NCBI RefSeq assembly: GCF_900116445.1
Contig: NZ_FPBH01000001.1
Coordinates: 372,001-436,000 of the forward strand
Length of the DNA: 64,000 nucleotides
Origin: Paraburkholderia aspalathi
GTDB taxonomy: Bacteria > Pseudomonadota > Gammaproteobacteria > Burkholderiales > Burkholderiaceae
Direction: 5' to 3'
How positions within the stretch are numbered: position 1 is the stretch's first letter; each line of letters opens with the position of its first letter. Shown one piece after another: positions 17,810 through 26,393 of the stretch. Both the position numbers and the translations under genes were made by a program. The notes beneath the pieces are model-generated. The model searched no databases, had not been told where the DNA came from, and was given only the letters and a program-made list of their open reading frames with translations.

Positions 17810-19684
17810 TTAAAGGATCTCCGACGCGTAATCCGCCAGGCGCGAACGCTCGCCGCGCGCCAGCGTCACATGCCCGCTGTGCGCCCAGCCCTTGAAGCGG
17901 TCGACCACGTACGTCAAGCCCGAACTGCCTTCTGTCAGGTAAGGCGTATCGATTTGCGCGATATTGCCGAGACAAATGATCTTCGTGCCCGGACCCGCTC
18001 GCGTGACCAGCGTCTTCATCTGCTTCGGCGTCAGGTTTTGCGCCTCGTCGATGATCAGATACTTGTCAACGAACGTACGGCCGCGCATGAAGTTCATGCT
18101 CTTGACCTTCAGGCGCGAGCGGATCAGCTCCTGAGTCGCGGCGCGGCCCCATTCGCCGGCGGCATCGTCGGTTTTCTGCAGGACTTCGAGGTTGTCGTCG
18201 AATGCACCCATCCAAGGCTGCATTTTTTCCTCTTCCGTACCCGGCAGAAAGCCGATGTCTTCACCGACCGGCACCGTGGCGCGCGTCACGATGATCTCGT
18301 TGTAGCGCTTGTCGTCGAGCACCTGGGCAAGACCAGCCGCGAGCGCGACCAGCGTCTTGCCGGTACCGGCCTGACCCAGCAGCGTAACGAAGTCGATCTC
18401 CGGATTCATCAACAGGTTCAGCGCGAAGTTCTGCTCGCGATTGCGCGCCGTGATGCCCCACACGTTGTTCTTGTGGTGGCCGTAGTCGCGCAAGGTCTGC
18501 AGCAGCGCCGTCTTGCCGTTCAGCTCGCGTACTAGCGCATGAAACGTCGGCTCGCCGTTCTGCGGCTCCAGATAGACGAATTCGTTGACCAGCATCGAGG
18601 CGCAGAGCGGTCCCGTCACGCGGTAATACGTGGTGCCAGTTTTGGTGTCCTGCCAGCTCTCCATGCCCTTCGCGTGCTTGGTCCAGAAATCCTGGGGCAG
18701 CGCGCGGATGCCCGAGTACAGCAGATCGCTGTCTTCGAGCACCTGGTCGTTGAAGTAGTCTTCCGCGGGCAGGCCGAGTGCATGCGCCTTGATCCGCATG
18801 TTGATGTCTTTCGACACCAGCACGACCTGGCGATCCATCCGGTCGCGCTGCAACGCCCGCACCACGCCGAGAATCTGGTTGTCGGCCTTGCCATCCGGCA
18901 GGCCTTCGACCGGCTCGATGGCGTTGAGCTTGGTCTGGAAGTACAGGCGTCCGGACGCCTCACGGCTGCCGAGACGCGCCAGCGAAATGCCGTCAGAGAT
19001 GTTGCCGGCGTTCGCCACCAACGCGTCCAGCGTACGACTCACCTGGCGAGCGTTACGCGCGACTTCGGACATGCCCTTCTTGTGGTTGTCGAGTTCTTCC
19101 AACGTCATCATCGGCAGATAGACGTCGTGTTCCTCGAAACGGAACAGGCAGCTTGGATCGTGCATCAGCACGTTCGTGTCGAGCACGAAAAGCTTCTGCA
19201 TTTCGAGCGGGTCGGTGGACGCGCCGCGCTTCTTGCTGGTGCCGCGCGTGCTGGGTGCCACGGCTGCGGGCGTGCTGGCGGCCGGGTCTTTCGCGCTTGG
19301 CGCGCGCGCGACGACCGGCTGCGATTTGGCCGCAGGCGTAGGAACGACTGCCGGCTCGGCTTGCGGACGGGCAGCGGGAACCGGTTGCAGCAATGCGGCG
19401 GTCTGCTTCGATTTGCGTCCACGCGCCGGTGCAGCTTGCTCGGCGGATGCAGACGCAGCAGGGGAGGCCGACGATGCCGGCACGGGCCGCAACGTGGTCG
19501 CGGCATTGGCGGCGTGCGCCATCGGTGTGGCGACGTTCGCGCGGCCGTAATCGGCCGACTCTGCTGATTCCCCTCCGACTGCCTGTTTCTTCGCGGCGGA
19601 GCGCGCCGGCGTGGCGGCTTTGGCCTTGTATTCGTCAGGCGGCAGGAGATTGCCGAGCTTGCTGGGGGGGGTAGGCAAAGGCAT
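17810..19684 (-). CDS. PhoH-family ATPase fused to an N-terminal PIN domain
   Basis: A 624-residue protein in three parts: a Pro/Ala-rich disordered N-terminus (about 1-160), a PIN nuclease-like domain (about 165-310) with acidic residues in KLFVLDTNVLMHDPSCLF and TLEELDNHKKG, and a PhoH helicase-like ATPase (about 400-624) with Walker A GQAGTGKT, Walker B IIDEAQNLTP and IICLGNIAQID. Such PIN-PhoH proteins are thought to be ATP-driven RNA helicase/RNases, cytoplasmic. The ATG at 19684 follows a GAGGGAAA ribosome site; upstream frame is not supported. It is monocistronic with its own terminator. Confidence 0.92.
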   Translation of the reverse strand: MPLPTPPSKLGNLLPPDEYKAKAATPARSAAKKQAVGGESAESADYGRANVATPMAHAANAATTLRPVPASSASPAASASAEQAAPARGRKSKQTAALLQPVPAARPQAEPAVVPTPAAKSQPVVARAPSAKDPAASTPAAVAPSTRGTSKKRGASTDPLEMQKLFVLDTNVLMHDPSCLFRFEEHDVYLPMMTLEELDNHKKGMSEVARNARQVSRTLDALVANAGNISDGISLARLGSREASGRLYFQTKLNAIEPVEGLPDGKADNQILGVVRALQRDRMDRQVVLVSKDINMRIKAHALGLPAEDYFNDQVLEDSDLLYSGIRALPQDFWTKHAKGMESWQDTKTGTTYYRVTGPLCASMLVNEFVYLEPQNGEPTFHALVRELNGKTALLQTLRDYGHHKNNVWGITARNREQNFALNLLMNPEIDFVTLLGQAGTGKTLVALAAGLAQVLDDKRYNEIIVTRATVPVGEDIGFLPGTEEEKMQPWMGAFDDNLEVLQKTDDAAGEWGRAATQELIRSRLKVKSMNFMRGRTFVDKYLIIDEAQNLTPKQMKTLVTRAGPGTKIICLGNIAQIDTPYLTEGSSGLTYVVDRFKGWAHSGHVTLARGERSRLADYASEIL

Positions 19685-20031
19685 GGTTTCCCTCGAATTA
19701 ATCGGGTCACATTTCGTGCGCCGCCTGTCGCATTCTGCCGGTGCCAGTGAGTGCGCACGCAGTTTGCGCCCGGAGGCGCGCATTCGGTCTAGAGATGCCG
19801 GTTCGCCTGGTTTTCGATCGGCTCCTTAACGGAAGCGCGTGGCCGAGTGAACGCACGGCTTAGCGCAATTAAAAAAGCCGCCGCCCCGGCGTACGGGACA
19901 AGCGGCTCGCCTTCGGTTATCGCGTTGCGCCTCATGACTTCGACGGAGCCGATAAAACGGCCGTCAAGTCCGGCGCAGCGACGAAAAGTGTGGGGTGGAC
20001 AGGCACTCATTGGAAACCAATATAACGCGCC
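19685..20031. other. 347-bp gene-free stretch between bcp and the PhoH-family gene
   Basis: It contains the bcp terminator (19868-19906) and must contain the promoter of the PhoH-family gene. A small inverted repeat ATTGG-AAA-CCAAT lies at 20009-20021. I see no gene in it. Confidence 0.6.
19868..19906 (-). terminator. Intrinsic terminator downstream of bcp
   Basis: On the minus strand a GC-rich hairpin closed by GCCGC (19902-19906) and GCGGC (19877-19881) ends in six T residues (19871-19876) and AATT. Confidence 0.8.
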
Positions 20032-20493
20032 TCAAAGCGCTTGTACAGCCTCCAGAATGTCATCGACATGCCCTGGCACTTTCACGCCACGCCACTCCTG
20101 GCGCAGCACGCCTTCGGCGTCGATCAGGAACGTGGAGCGTTCGATCCCACGCACTTCTTTGCCATACATTTTCTTCAATTTCATGACGCCGAAGAGCGCA
20201 CACAAGGTTTCTTCGGGGTCCGAGATCAACGGAAACGGCAGTTCGAGCTTTGCCTTGAAATTGTCATGGGAGCGCAGGCTATCGCGTGACACGCCGAGAA
20301 TTTCCGCGCCGGCTTTCTTGAACTTTGGATACAGATCGCGGAATTGCAGACCTTCGGTCGTGCAGCCCGGCGTGTTGTCCTTCGGGTAGAAATACAGCAC
20401 CACCTTCTTGCCCCGCAGCTTGGACAGCGTGATCTCGCCACCGGTTGCGGGGGCGGTAAAGTCGGGGATGGGTTGGTCGACTGCGATGGGCAC
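20032..20493 (-). CDS. bcp: Thioredoxin-dependent thiol peroxidase (Bcp/PrxQ)
   Basis: A 153-residue peroxiredoxin of the Bcp/PrxQ type. The peroxidatic Cys44 lies in YPKDNTPGCTTEG, with the supporting ISDPEETLC and FLID blocks. It reduces hydrogen and alkyl peroxides using thioredoxin. The resolving Cys found five residues after the peroxidatic Cys in E. coli Bcp is absent (Leu49 here); the only other cysteine is Cys98, so this is a 1-Cys or unusual 2-Cys form. It lies 153 bp downstream of arnD on the same strand, possibly read through from the arn operon. Confidence 0.95.
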   Translation of the reverse strand: MPIAVDQPIPDFTAPATGGEITLSKLRGKKVVLYFYPKDNTPGCTTEGLQFRDLYPKFKKAGAEILGVSRDSLRSHDNFKAKLELPFPLISDPEETLCALFGVMKLKKMYGKEVRGIERSTFLIDAEGVLRQEWRGVKVPGHVDDILEAVQAL

Positions 20494-20646
20494 GAGGTTC
20501 TCCGGTTGTTATGGCCGACGCCGCAGCATTTGCACTTGCAACTGCTGCGGCGTCGGCCTGGCATCGAGGCTTTCGGGGAGGGCGACTGGCGCGTGTGGTG
20601 GTCGCTCGCGCGGCCTGGTCGTCAGTGCCGGCGAGAGATTGGCCAG

Positions 20647-21540
20647 TCAGGGCTGGACAATCAACTCGCCGGAGCGACCTGGAATTTCGCCCCACGTAAC
20701 AGGGTACGATGGCAGCGTGCTGCGGTCTAGCGTGGCGTAGTAATCACCCATGGTCGCGAAGGTATGACCTTGCGCCCGCCAGCCTTCCAGCAGCTGTTCG
20801 AAAATCGGCGCGAGCTTTTGTCCTTCGAGCTCCGCGTGCAGCGTAAACACCTGATCGTGCGGATTGTTTTCGGTGTGCTTCAACATCCATGCGGCGACGG
20901 TGTGCTCGTCGACCCCATCCACACCCAGCACTTCGTCGAGCGTGGGCAGCGTGGTGGGCATCTGTACGTGCGACAGTTGCCGGCCGTCGACCATCGGCAG
21001 ATACGGCGAGTGGCCGCGCCCGTCGGACGCGTAGCGCATGCCCCACGCGTCGATCTGCTCGAACGCATGTCCGTTCATCTGCCAGCCCGCCGCACCGTGC
21101 GTGACGGGCGGCGCGCCGAAGATCGCGACGAAGCGGTTGAAGCTCTTCTGCATCTGCTTCTCGGTCCACTCCTGATCTTGCGAACGCACGTTGTCCTGCC
21201 AGTACACGTGGTCCCAGGTGTGGATGCCGCATTCGAAACCGGCCTCGTGAATCGCGCGCATTTCCGCGGCAGTTTTCACGCCGATATCCGGACCCGGCAG
21301 CAGCACGCCGTACATCAATTGCCTGATGCCGTAATGTTCGACCACCGAGGTACGCGACACCTTCTTCAGAAAGCCCGGCCGCAACACGCGGCGCATCGCC
21401 CAACCGGTGTGGTCGGGCCCGAGGCTGAAGAGGAAAGTGGCGCGCGCCTTGAAGCGGTCGAAGATGCGCGCGAGATTCGGCACGCCTTCGCGGGTGCCGC
21501 GCAGCGTGTCGACGTCGATCTTCAGGACGATACGAGCCAA
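20647..21540 (-). CDS. arnD: 4-deoxy-4-formamido-L-arabinose-phosphoundecaprenol deformylase
   Basis: A 297-residue polysaccharide-deacetylase-fold enzyme, the usual ArnD length. The NodB-type metal site includes Asp9/Asp11 (LKIDVDTLRGT) and the histidines of GFECGIHTWDHVYW; ArnD-specific segments such as LPGPDIG and THGAAGWQMNG are present. It removes the formyl group from the undecaprenyl-linked sugar before transfer to lipid A. It is the last gene of the arnB block, 10 bp after the decarboxylase gene. Confidence 0.95.
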   Translation of the reverse strand: MARIVLKIDVDTLRGTREGVPNLARIFDRFKARATFLFSLGPDHTGWAMRRVLRPGFLKKVSRTSVVEHYGIRQLMYGVLLPGPDIGVKTAAEMRAIHEAGFECGIHTWDHVYWQDNVRSQDQEWTEKQMQKSFNRFVAIFGAPPVTHGAAGWQMNGHAFEQIDAWGMRYASDGRGHSPYLPMVDGRQLSHVQMPTTLPTLDEVLGVDGVDEHTVAAWMLKHTENNPHDQVFTLHAELEGQKLAPIFEQLLEGWRAQGHTFATMGDYYATLDRSTLPSYPVTWGEIPGRSGELIVQP

Positions 21541-21550
21541 GGATCAGGCC

Positions 21551-22597
21551 TTATTGTTGTTCGACGAGGGCGCGCGCTTCGGCGACATGGCCACGATACG
21601 CTTCGAAAATCTTGCGCAGCGCTTCGTCGAAGGTCGACTTCGGCGCCCAGCCGAGTTCCTGCATCGTGTTGTCGATCTTCGGCACGCGGTTCTGCACGTC
21701 CTGGTAGCCCGCACCGTAGTAGGCGCCCGAGGACGTTTCGACCAGCTGCACCTTCTTGGCCAGTTCGGCGTATTCCGGGAATTCGGCGGCCAGCGTCAAC
21801 ATCTTGTGCGCGAGCTCGCGCACCGAGAAGTTGTTGGTCGGGTTGCCGATGTTGTAGATCTTGCCCGTGGCGACGCCGTCCTTGTTCTCGATGATCTTCA
21901 TCAGCGCGCCGATGCCGTCGTCGATATCCGTGAACGCACGCTTTTGTGCGCCGCCGTCCACGAGGCTGATGTTCTCGCCGCGCACAATGTGGCCGAGGAA
22001 CTGCGTGACCACGCGCGAGCTGCCTTCCTTCGGCGTGTAGATCGAATCGAGGCCCGGGCCGATCCAGTTGAACGGACGGAACAGCGTGAAGTTCAGGCCT
22101 TCCATGCCGTAACCCCAGATCACGCGGTCCATCAACTGCTTCGAGCACGCGTAGATCCAGCGCGGCTTGTTGATCGGGCCGTACGACAGTTGCGACTCTT
22201 CCGGATCGAACTGCTCGTCCGTGCACATGCCGTAGACCTCGGAGGTCGACGGGAACACGAGGTGCTTACCGTACTTGACGGCCGAACGCACGATCGGCAG
22301 GTTCGCTTCGAAGTCGAGTTCGAACACGCGCAGCGGTTGCTTCACGTACGTGGCGGGCGTGGCGATCGCGACCAGCGGCAGGATCACATCGCACTTCTTG
22401 ATGTGATATTCCACCCACTCCTTGTTGATCGTGATGTCGCCTTCGAAGAAGTGCATCCGCTCATGGTTGATCAGGTCACCCAGACGTTCGGTCTGCATGT
22501 CCATCCCGAAGACTTCCCAATCGGTCGTTTCGAGAATGCGTTTGGACAGGTGATGGCCAATGAAGCCGTTCACACCCAGAATCAGGACTTTTTTCAT
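21551..22597 (-). CDS. UDP-glucuronate decarboxylase, stand-alone homologue of the ArnA C-terminal domain
   Basis: A 348-residue extended SDR. NAD motif GVNGFIG (8-14), active-site Ser119-Glu120 ([10 protein letters not shown]), Tyr149 and Lys153 (YACSKQ), and a C-terminal Arg in [13 protein letters not shown] match the ArnA oxidative decarboxylase domain. It converts UDP-glucuronate to the UDP-4-keto-pentose used by ArnB. In E. coli this activity is fused to the formyltransferase; here it is a separate gene starting in an ATGA overlap with the formyltransferase gene upstream. Confidence 0.94.
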   Translation of the reverse strand: MKKVLILGVNGFIGHHLSKRILETTDWEVFGMDMQTERLGDLINHERMHFFEGDITINKEWVEYHIKKCDVILPLVAIATPATYVKQPLRVFELDFEANLPIVRSAVKYGKHLVFPSTSEVYGMCTDEQFDPEESQLSYGPINKPRWIYACSKQLMDRVIWGYGMEGLNFTLFRPFNWIGPGLDSIYTPKEGSSRVVTQFLGHIVRGENISLVDGGAQKRAFTDIDDGIGALMKIIENKDGVATGKIYNIGNPTNNFSVRELAHKMLTLAAEFPEYAELAKKVQLVETSSGAYYGAGYQDVQNRVPKIDNTMQELGWAPKSTFDEALRKIFEAYRGHVAEARALVEQQ

Positions 22598-23541
22598 GAG
22601 TAACGGGGAGTTTCGAGGGGAGTTTGGATGAGCCGGGCGAATTCGGACGGGGTAACGACGGTTTCGCTGCCGTCGTGCAGGTGCCGCAATTCGTGGATGG
22701 CGATCGAGCGACCGTCGCCGCATATCGCAAAAACGGCATTATCGCTTACGTGCAGGCCCGGGGGCAAATCCGAGCGAAGCGCGCCGGGCGCGGCCAGACG
22801 CGCACGGGCGATGATGAAACGGCGGCCTTCGAGATCCGTAAACGCGCCGGGATAGGGCGGCGCGACCGCGCGGATCAGGTTGTAGACCTGCTGCGCGGCT
22901 TGCGTCCAGTCGATCCGGCCGTCTTCGGGCTTGCGCCCGCCATAGTAGCTGCCGTGCGTCAGATCGTTCGGCAGATGCGGCGCTTCGCCCGCGAGCAGCG
23001 CCGGGAGCACGCGCCACAAAGTCTGTTCCGCGGCCACCGTGACCTTGTCGAACACTTGCGCGGCGGTGTCGTCGGGCAGGATCGGCACCGGCGTTTGCGC
23101 GATGATCGCGCCCGCGTCGGGTTTGGCGGCCATTTCGTGCAGCGTCGCGCCGGTTTCGGTTTCGCCGTGGATCACCGCCCAGTTGGTCGGCACGCGGCCG
23201 CGGTACTTCGGCAGAAGCGAGCCGTGCATGTTGTAAGCGCCCCGAGCGGCGAGCGCCAGCAGGTCGACCGGCAACATGTGGCGGTAGTAGAACGAGAAGA
23301 TGAAGTCCGGGCGCGCGGCGCTCACCGCGGCGCGCAGTTCCGGGTTCTTCGGATCGGCCGGCGTGACGACGGGAATGCCGTGCTCGGCCGCAACCGAGGC
23401 GACACTGCCGAACCAGATGTTTTCGGTCGGGCTGTCCTCATGCGTGACGACCAGCGCCACGTCGACGCCACGCGCGAGCAGCACCTGCAGGCAGCGCACG
23501 CCGACGTTGTGATACGCGAAAACGACGGCGCGCGGCTTCAT
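22594..23541 (-). CDS. UDP-4-amino-4-deoxy-L-arabinose formyltransferase, stand-alone homologue of the ArnA N-terminal domain
   Basis: A 315-residue methionyl-tRNA-formyltransferase-fold enzyme. Catalytic Asn104 and His106 ([13 protein letters not shown]) and Asp142 (KPDAGAII) correspond to ArnA Asn102/His104/Asp140. It formylates UDP-L-Ara4N so that ArnC can transfer it to undecaprenyl phosphate. Both ends are ATGA overlaps (with arnC upstream at 23538-23541 and the decarboxylase downstream at 22594-22597). The split of ArnA into two genes is typical of Burkholderia. Confidence 0.93.
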   Translation of the reverse strand: MKPRAVVFAYHNVGVRCLQVLLARGVDVALVVTHEDSPTENIWFGSVASVAAEHGIPVVTPADPKNPELRAAVSAARPDFIFSFYYRHMLPVDLLALAARGAYNMHGSLLPKYRGRVPTNWAVIHGETETGATLHEMAAKPDAGAIIAQTPVPILPDDTAAQVFDKVTVAAEQTLWRVLPALLAGEAPHLPNDLTHGSYYGGRKPEDGRIDWTQAAQQVYNLIRAVAPPYPGAFTDLEGRRFIIARARLAAPGALRSDLPPGLHVSDNAVFAICGDGRSIAIHELRHLHDGSETVVTPSEFARLIQTPLETPRYS

Positions 23542-24581
23542 GGATTTGGGTCCTGATCGATCAGCGGCGCGGCCTGCACGGCTTGCACAACCGCCTGACG
23601 CGGCGCTTCGGTCACGGTGGTGCCGTCGCGCTGCTCGAGAATCGTCTGCACCAGATAACGCGGACGCGCGCGCACCTGCTGATAAATCCGGCCGATGTAT
23701 TCACCCAGCAGGCCCAACGCGAAGATGATCACGCCAAGCAGGAAGAAGATGACAGCGAACAGCGTGAACACACCTTGCACTTCCGCGCCGATGATAAAGC
23801 GCCGAATCAGCAGCAGCACGAACAGCGCCGCGGATCCGAGCGACAGGATCACGCCAATGAACGATAGCCATTGCAGCGGCACTACCGAGAAACCGGTGAC
23901 GAGGTCGAAATTCAAACGGATCAGCGAATACAGTGAGTACTTCGACTCGCCGGCAAAACGCTCTTCGTGCGCGACTTCGATCTCGACCGGATTCTGCGAG
24001 AACGTGTACGCGAGTGCCGGAATGAAGGTGTTGATTTCACCGCAGCGATTGATCGTGTCGATGATGTGCCGGCTGTACGCGCGCAGCATGCAGCCCTGGT
24101 CGGTCATCTTGATGCGGGTGATGCGCTCGCGCAGACGGTTCATTGCGCGCGACGCCTTGCGGCGCCACAAGCTGTCCTGGCGTTGCAGTCGGATCGTGCC
24201 GACGTAGTCGTAGCCTTCGCGCATCTTGTTGACCAGCTTGCCGATTTCTTCCGGCGGATTCTGCAGGTCGGCGTCGAGCGTGATCACGATCTCGCCGCGC
24301 GATTGCTCGAAGCCCGCCAGAATCGCCATGTGCTGGCCGTAGTTGCCGTTCAGCAGAATCACACGGGTCGTGTCGGGCCGGGCGCGGAACTGATCGGCGA
24401 GCAGCGCGGGGGATTTGTCGCGGCTGCCGTCGTTGATGAAGATCACTTCATAACCGGTGCCGAGCGCGTCAAGCGCCGGGTAGAGTCGCGCGAACAGCGC
24501 GGCCAGCCCGGCCTCTTCGTTGTACACCGGGATGATGATCGACACTTCCGGTGCGACGGCGCGATGTTCCGAATAAATCAT
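23538..24581 (-). CDS. arnC: Undecaprenyl-phosphate 4-deoxy-4-formamido-L-arabinose transferase
   Basis: A 347-residue GT2 glycosyltransferase. The N-terminal catalytic domain shows SIIIPVYNEE, the metal-binding ITLDADLQNPPEE and the TDQGCMLRAYSR block. Two membrane segments follow near residues 230-300 (WLSFIGVILSLGSAALFVLL and VFTLFAVIFFLLGVIIFALG). It attaches Ara4-formyl-N to undecaprenyl phosphate on the cytoplasmic face. It is 6 bp after arnB and overlaps the formyltransferase gene by 4 nt. The C-terminal tail of about 35 residues is longer than in E. coli. Confidence 0.95.
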   Translation of the reverse strand: MIYSEHRAVAPEVSIIIPVYNEEAGLAALFARLYPALDALGTGYEVIFINDGSRDKSPALLADQFRARPDTTRVILLNGNYGQHMAILAGFEQSRGEIVITLDADLQNPPEEIGKLVNKMREGYDYVGTIRLQRQDSLWRRKASRAMNRLRERITRIKMTDQGCMLRAYSRHIIDTINRCGEINTFIPALAYTFSQNPVEIEVAHEERFAGESKYSLYSLIRLNFDLVTGFSVVPLQWLSFIGVILSLGSAALFVLLLIRRFIIGAEVQGVFTLFAVIFFLLGVIIFALGLLGEYIGRIYQQVRARPRYLVQTILEQRDGTTVTEAPRQAVVQAVQAAPLIDQDPNP

Positions 24582-24587
24582 TTCCGC

Positions 24588-25739
24588 TTATTTTCCGTAT
24601 TGTTCGCAAATTTCATTGACCGCGCGGCAGACCCGCTCCACGTCGCCCTCGTTCATCAGCGTGAACAGCGGCAGCGTGACCGTGCTGGCGCCATAGCGCT
24701 CCGCGTGCGGGAACATGCCCTCCTTGAAGCCCTTTGCGCGATACAGCGAGAACAGATGGATCGCCGGGTAGTGCACGCCCGAACCGATGCCGCGTTCCTT
24801 CAACTGACCCATGAAGCCGGCGCGGTCGATCGAGAGTTTTTCGAGCGGCAGCGTGATCAGGAACATGTGCCAGTTGCTGTTTTCAAAATCCGCCAGCGGC
24901 AGGCCGACGCCCAGTTTGGCCGCCGCGCCGCCTTCGAAGCCCGCGAAGTACGCGCGCGCCAGTTTCTTGCGCTGCGCAATGAAGCGTTCGAGATGCGGCA
25001 TCTGGCCAAGGCCGACGCGCGCGGCAACGTCCGTCAGGTTGTACTTGCCGCCGAGCAAGTCGCAGTCCATGCCGTCAAAGCCGGTGCGGGTGATGCCTTG
25101 CAGGCGGTACTTCTGCGCGAGGATGGCTTCTTCCTCATTGTTCAGCACCAGTGCGCCGCCTTCGATCGAGGTCAGATTCTTGTTCGCGTGAAAGCTGAAC
25201 GAGACGATATCGCCGAGCTTGCCGATGCGCTCGCCTTTCCACGTCGAGCCGAACGCCTGCGCTGCGTCTTCGATCACGCGCAGCTTGTGGGCGCGGGCAA
25301 TCTCGTACAGCCGGTCCATGTCGACCGGCAGGCCCGACAGGTACACCGGAATGATCGCTTTGGTGCGCGGCGTGATGGCCTTTTCCAGCAGATCCAGGTC
25401 GATGTTGCGAGTCACCGGATCGATGTCGACGAACACTGGCGTCGCGCCGACTTCGTAGACCACATTGCTGGTCGCAACCCACGAGGCGGGGGTGGTGATG
25501 ACTTCGTCGCCTTCGCCCACACCGGCGATGCGCAATCCGATTTCGAGCGTCGCAGTGCCGGAGTTGAAGGTGCGCACCGGACGGCCGCCGCAGAACTCGG
25601 ACAACGCCGCTTCGAACTTCTGGTTCTGCGGGCCGGTGGTGATCCAACCGGAGCGGAGCACGTCGGCGACGCCCTGAATCGTTTCTTCATCGATCTCAGG
25701 TTTGACAAACGGCAAAAACGGGACTGTTGACTGGCTCAT
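24588..25739 (-). CDS. arnB: UDP-4-amino-4-deoxy-L-arabinose--oxoglutarate aminotransferase
   Basis: A 383-residue PLP enzyme of the DegT/DnrJ/EryC1 family. The PLP lysine is Lys187 (SFSFHANKNLTSIEGG), and VIEDAAQAFGS provides the cofactor-binding Asp. Its start FLPFVKPEIDEETIQ matches ArnB. It transaminates the UDP-4-keto-pentose to UDP-L-Ara4N. The ATG at 25739 is the first Met before the conserved region. It leads the arnB-arnC-formyltransferase-decarboxylase-arnD unit, so the promoter should lie in the 257 bp upstream. Confidence 0.95.
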   Translation of the reverse strand: MSQSTVPFLPFVKPEIDEETIQGVADVLRSGWITTGPQNQKFEAALSEFCGGRPVRTFNSGTATLEIGLRIAGVGEGDEVITTPASWVATSNVVYEVGATPVFVDIDPVTRNIDLDLLEKAITPRTKAIIPVYLSGLPVDMDRLYEIARAHKLRVIEDAAQAFGSTWKGERIGKLGDIVSFSFHANKNLTSIEGGALVLNNEEEAILAQKYRLQGITRTGFDGMDCDLLGGKYNLTDVAARVGLGQMPHLERFIAQRKKLARAYFAGFEGGAAAKLGVGLPLADFENSNWHMFLITLPLEKLSIDRAGFMGQLKERGIGSGVHYPAIHLFSLYRAKGFKEGMFPHAERYGASTVTLPLFTLMNEGDVERVCRAVNEICEQYGK

Positions 25740-25996
25740 GAATGCTTCGCTCGATTGAAAGGGGCGCAACCCGAAGGGCGCGAAGTAGATCACAAACTAC
25801 GCGCAAACCCAAGGCCACGACTAAAAAGGGCGCAACCGCCAAGCTTACCGCGGCCAAGCTTACGTTTTACTTAGCCGGCGGCGGTGCCCGGCTTACCGCA
25901 TCTTTTTCCGCCGGCATTTTCGCGGCGCGTGCATCGGTGCAGCGCAATAAACGGTAATAAATCGTGCCCGGCACAGCGCTGCCGGGGCCGTGCCGC
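25740..25996 (-). promoter_or_regulatory. arnB upstream region with direct repeats
   Basis: This region separates the two arn blocks. Read on the minus strand it contains TAAGCTTGG twice, 15 bp apart (plus-strand copies CCAAGCTTAC at 25839-25848 and 25854-25863), and a related GGTAAGCC at 25890-25897. Another pair, GGGCGCAACC, lies at 25762-25771 and 25828-25837. The repeats are possible operator half-sites; no gene is evident. Confidence 0.4.
25967..25986 (-). terminator. Hairpin just after the SMR-type gene
   Basis: CCCGGCA and TGCCGGG form a 7-bp stem around a 6-nt loop, 10 bp beyond the stop. The following bases are only moderately T-rich, so termination is uncertain. Confidence 0.35.
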
Positions 25997-26368
25997 CTAG
26001 CTGCGCGCCAGGACGACCACGCCGATCAGGATGACGCCGATCCCCACCAGCTTCTGCACCGACATCACTTCGCCGAATAGATACCACGCCGCGAACGCGT
26101 TGACGACGTATCCGAGCGACAGCATCGGATAGGCGATCGACACGTCCACCCGCGAGAGTCCGATCACCCATACGCCCACGCTGATCACATAACAGGCTAG
26201 CCCGCCGATGATCGGCGGTTGGGTCGCGAGGCGAAAGGCGATGGGCAGGATGTTCGCACGGGTGAATTCGAAGTGTCCAACGGCATTCGTTCCGGCTTTG
26301 AGCAGCAACTGCGCACCGGCGTTCAACGTGACGCCTGCGAGGATACAAAAGAGCGAAATCGGGTTCAT
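25997..26368 (-). CDS. Small multidrug-resistance-type membrane protein, probable ArnE/ArnF-like flippase subunit
   Basis: A 123-residue hydrophobic protein with four predicted membrane helices (PISLFCILAGVTLNAGAQLLL; IIGGLACYVISVGVWVIGL; IAYPMLSLGYVVNAFAAWYLF; LVGIGVILIGVVVLARS). It belongs to the SMR/EamA superfamily and shares the SIAYPMLSLGYV pattern of ArnE/ArnF. In E. coli the ArnE-ArnF pair moves undecaprenyl-phosphate-Ara4N across the inner membrane; only one such gene is present here, just downstream of arnT (25-bp gap), so a homodimer is inferred. Confidence 0.82.
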   Translation of the reverse strand: MNPISLFCILAGVTLNAGAQLLLKAGTNAVGHFEFTRANILPIAFRLATQPPIIGGLACYVISVGVWVIGLSRVDVSIAYPMLSLGYVVNAFAAWYLFGEVMSVQKLVGIGVILIGVVVLARS

Positions 26369-26393
26369 CGAACGGTCAGTTCCTGAGATGGGG

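Noticed and set aside
23967..25730. 587-codon plus-strand open frame opposite arnC and arnB
   Set aside because: Antisense shadow of two well-supported genes; no family features and no ribosome site.
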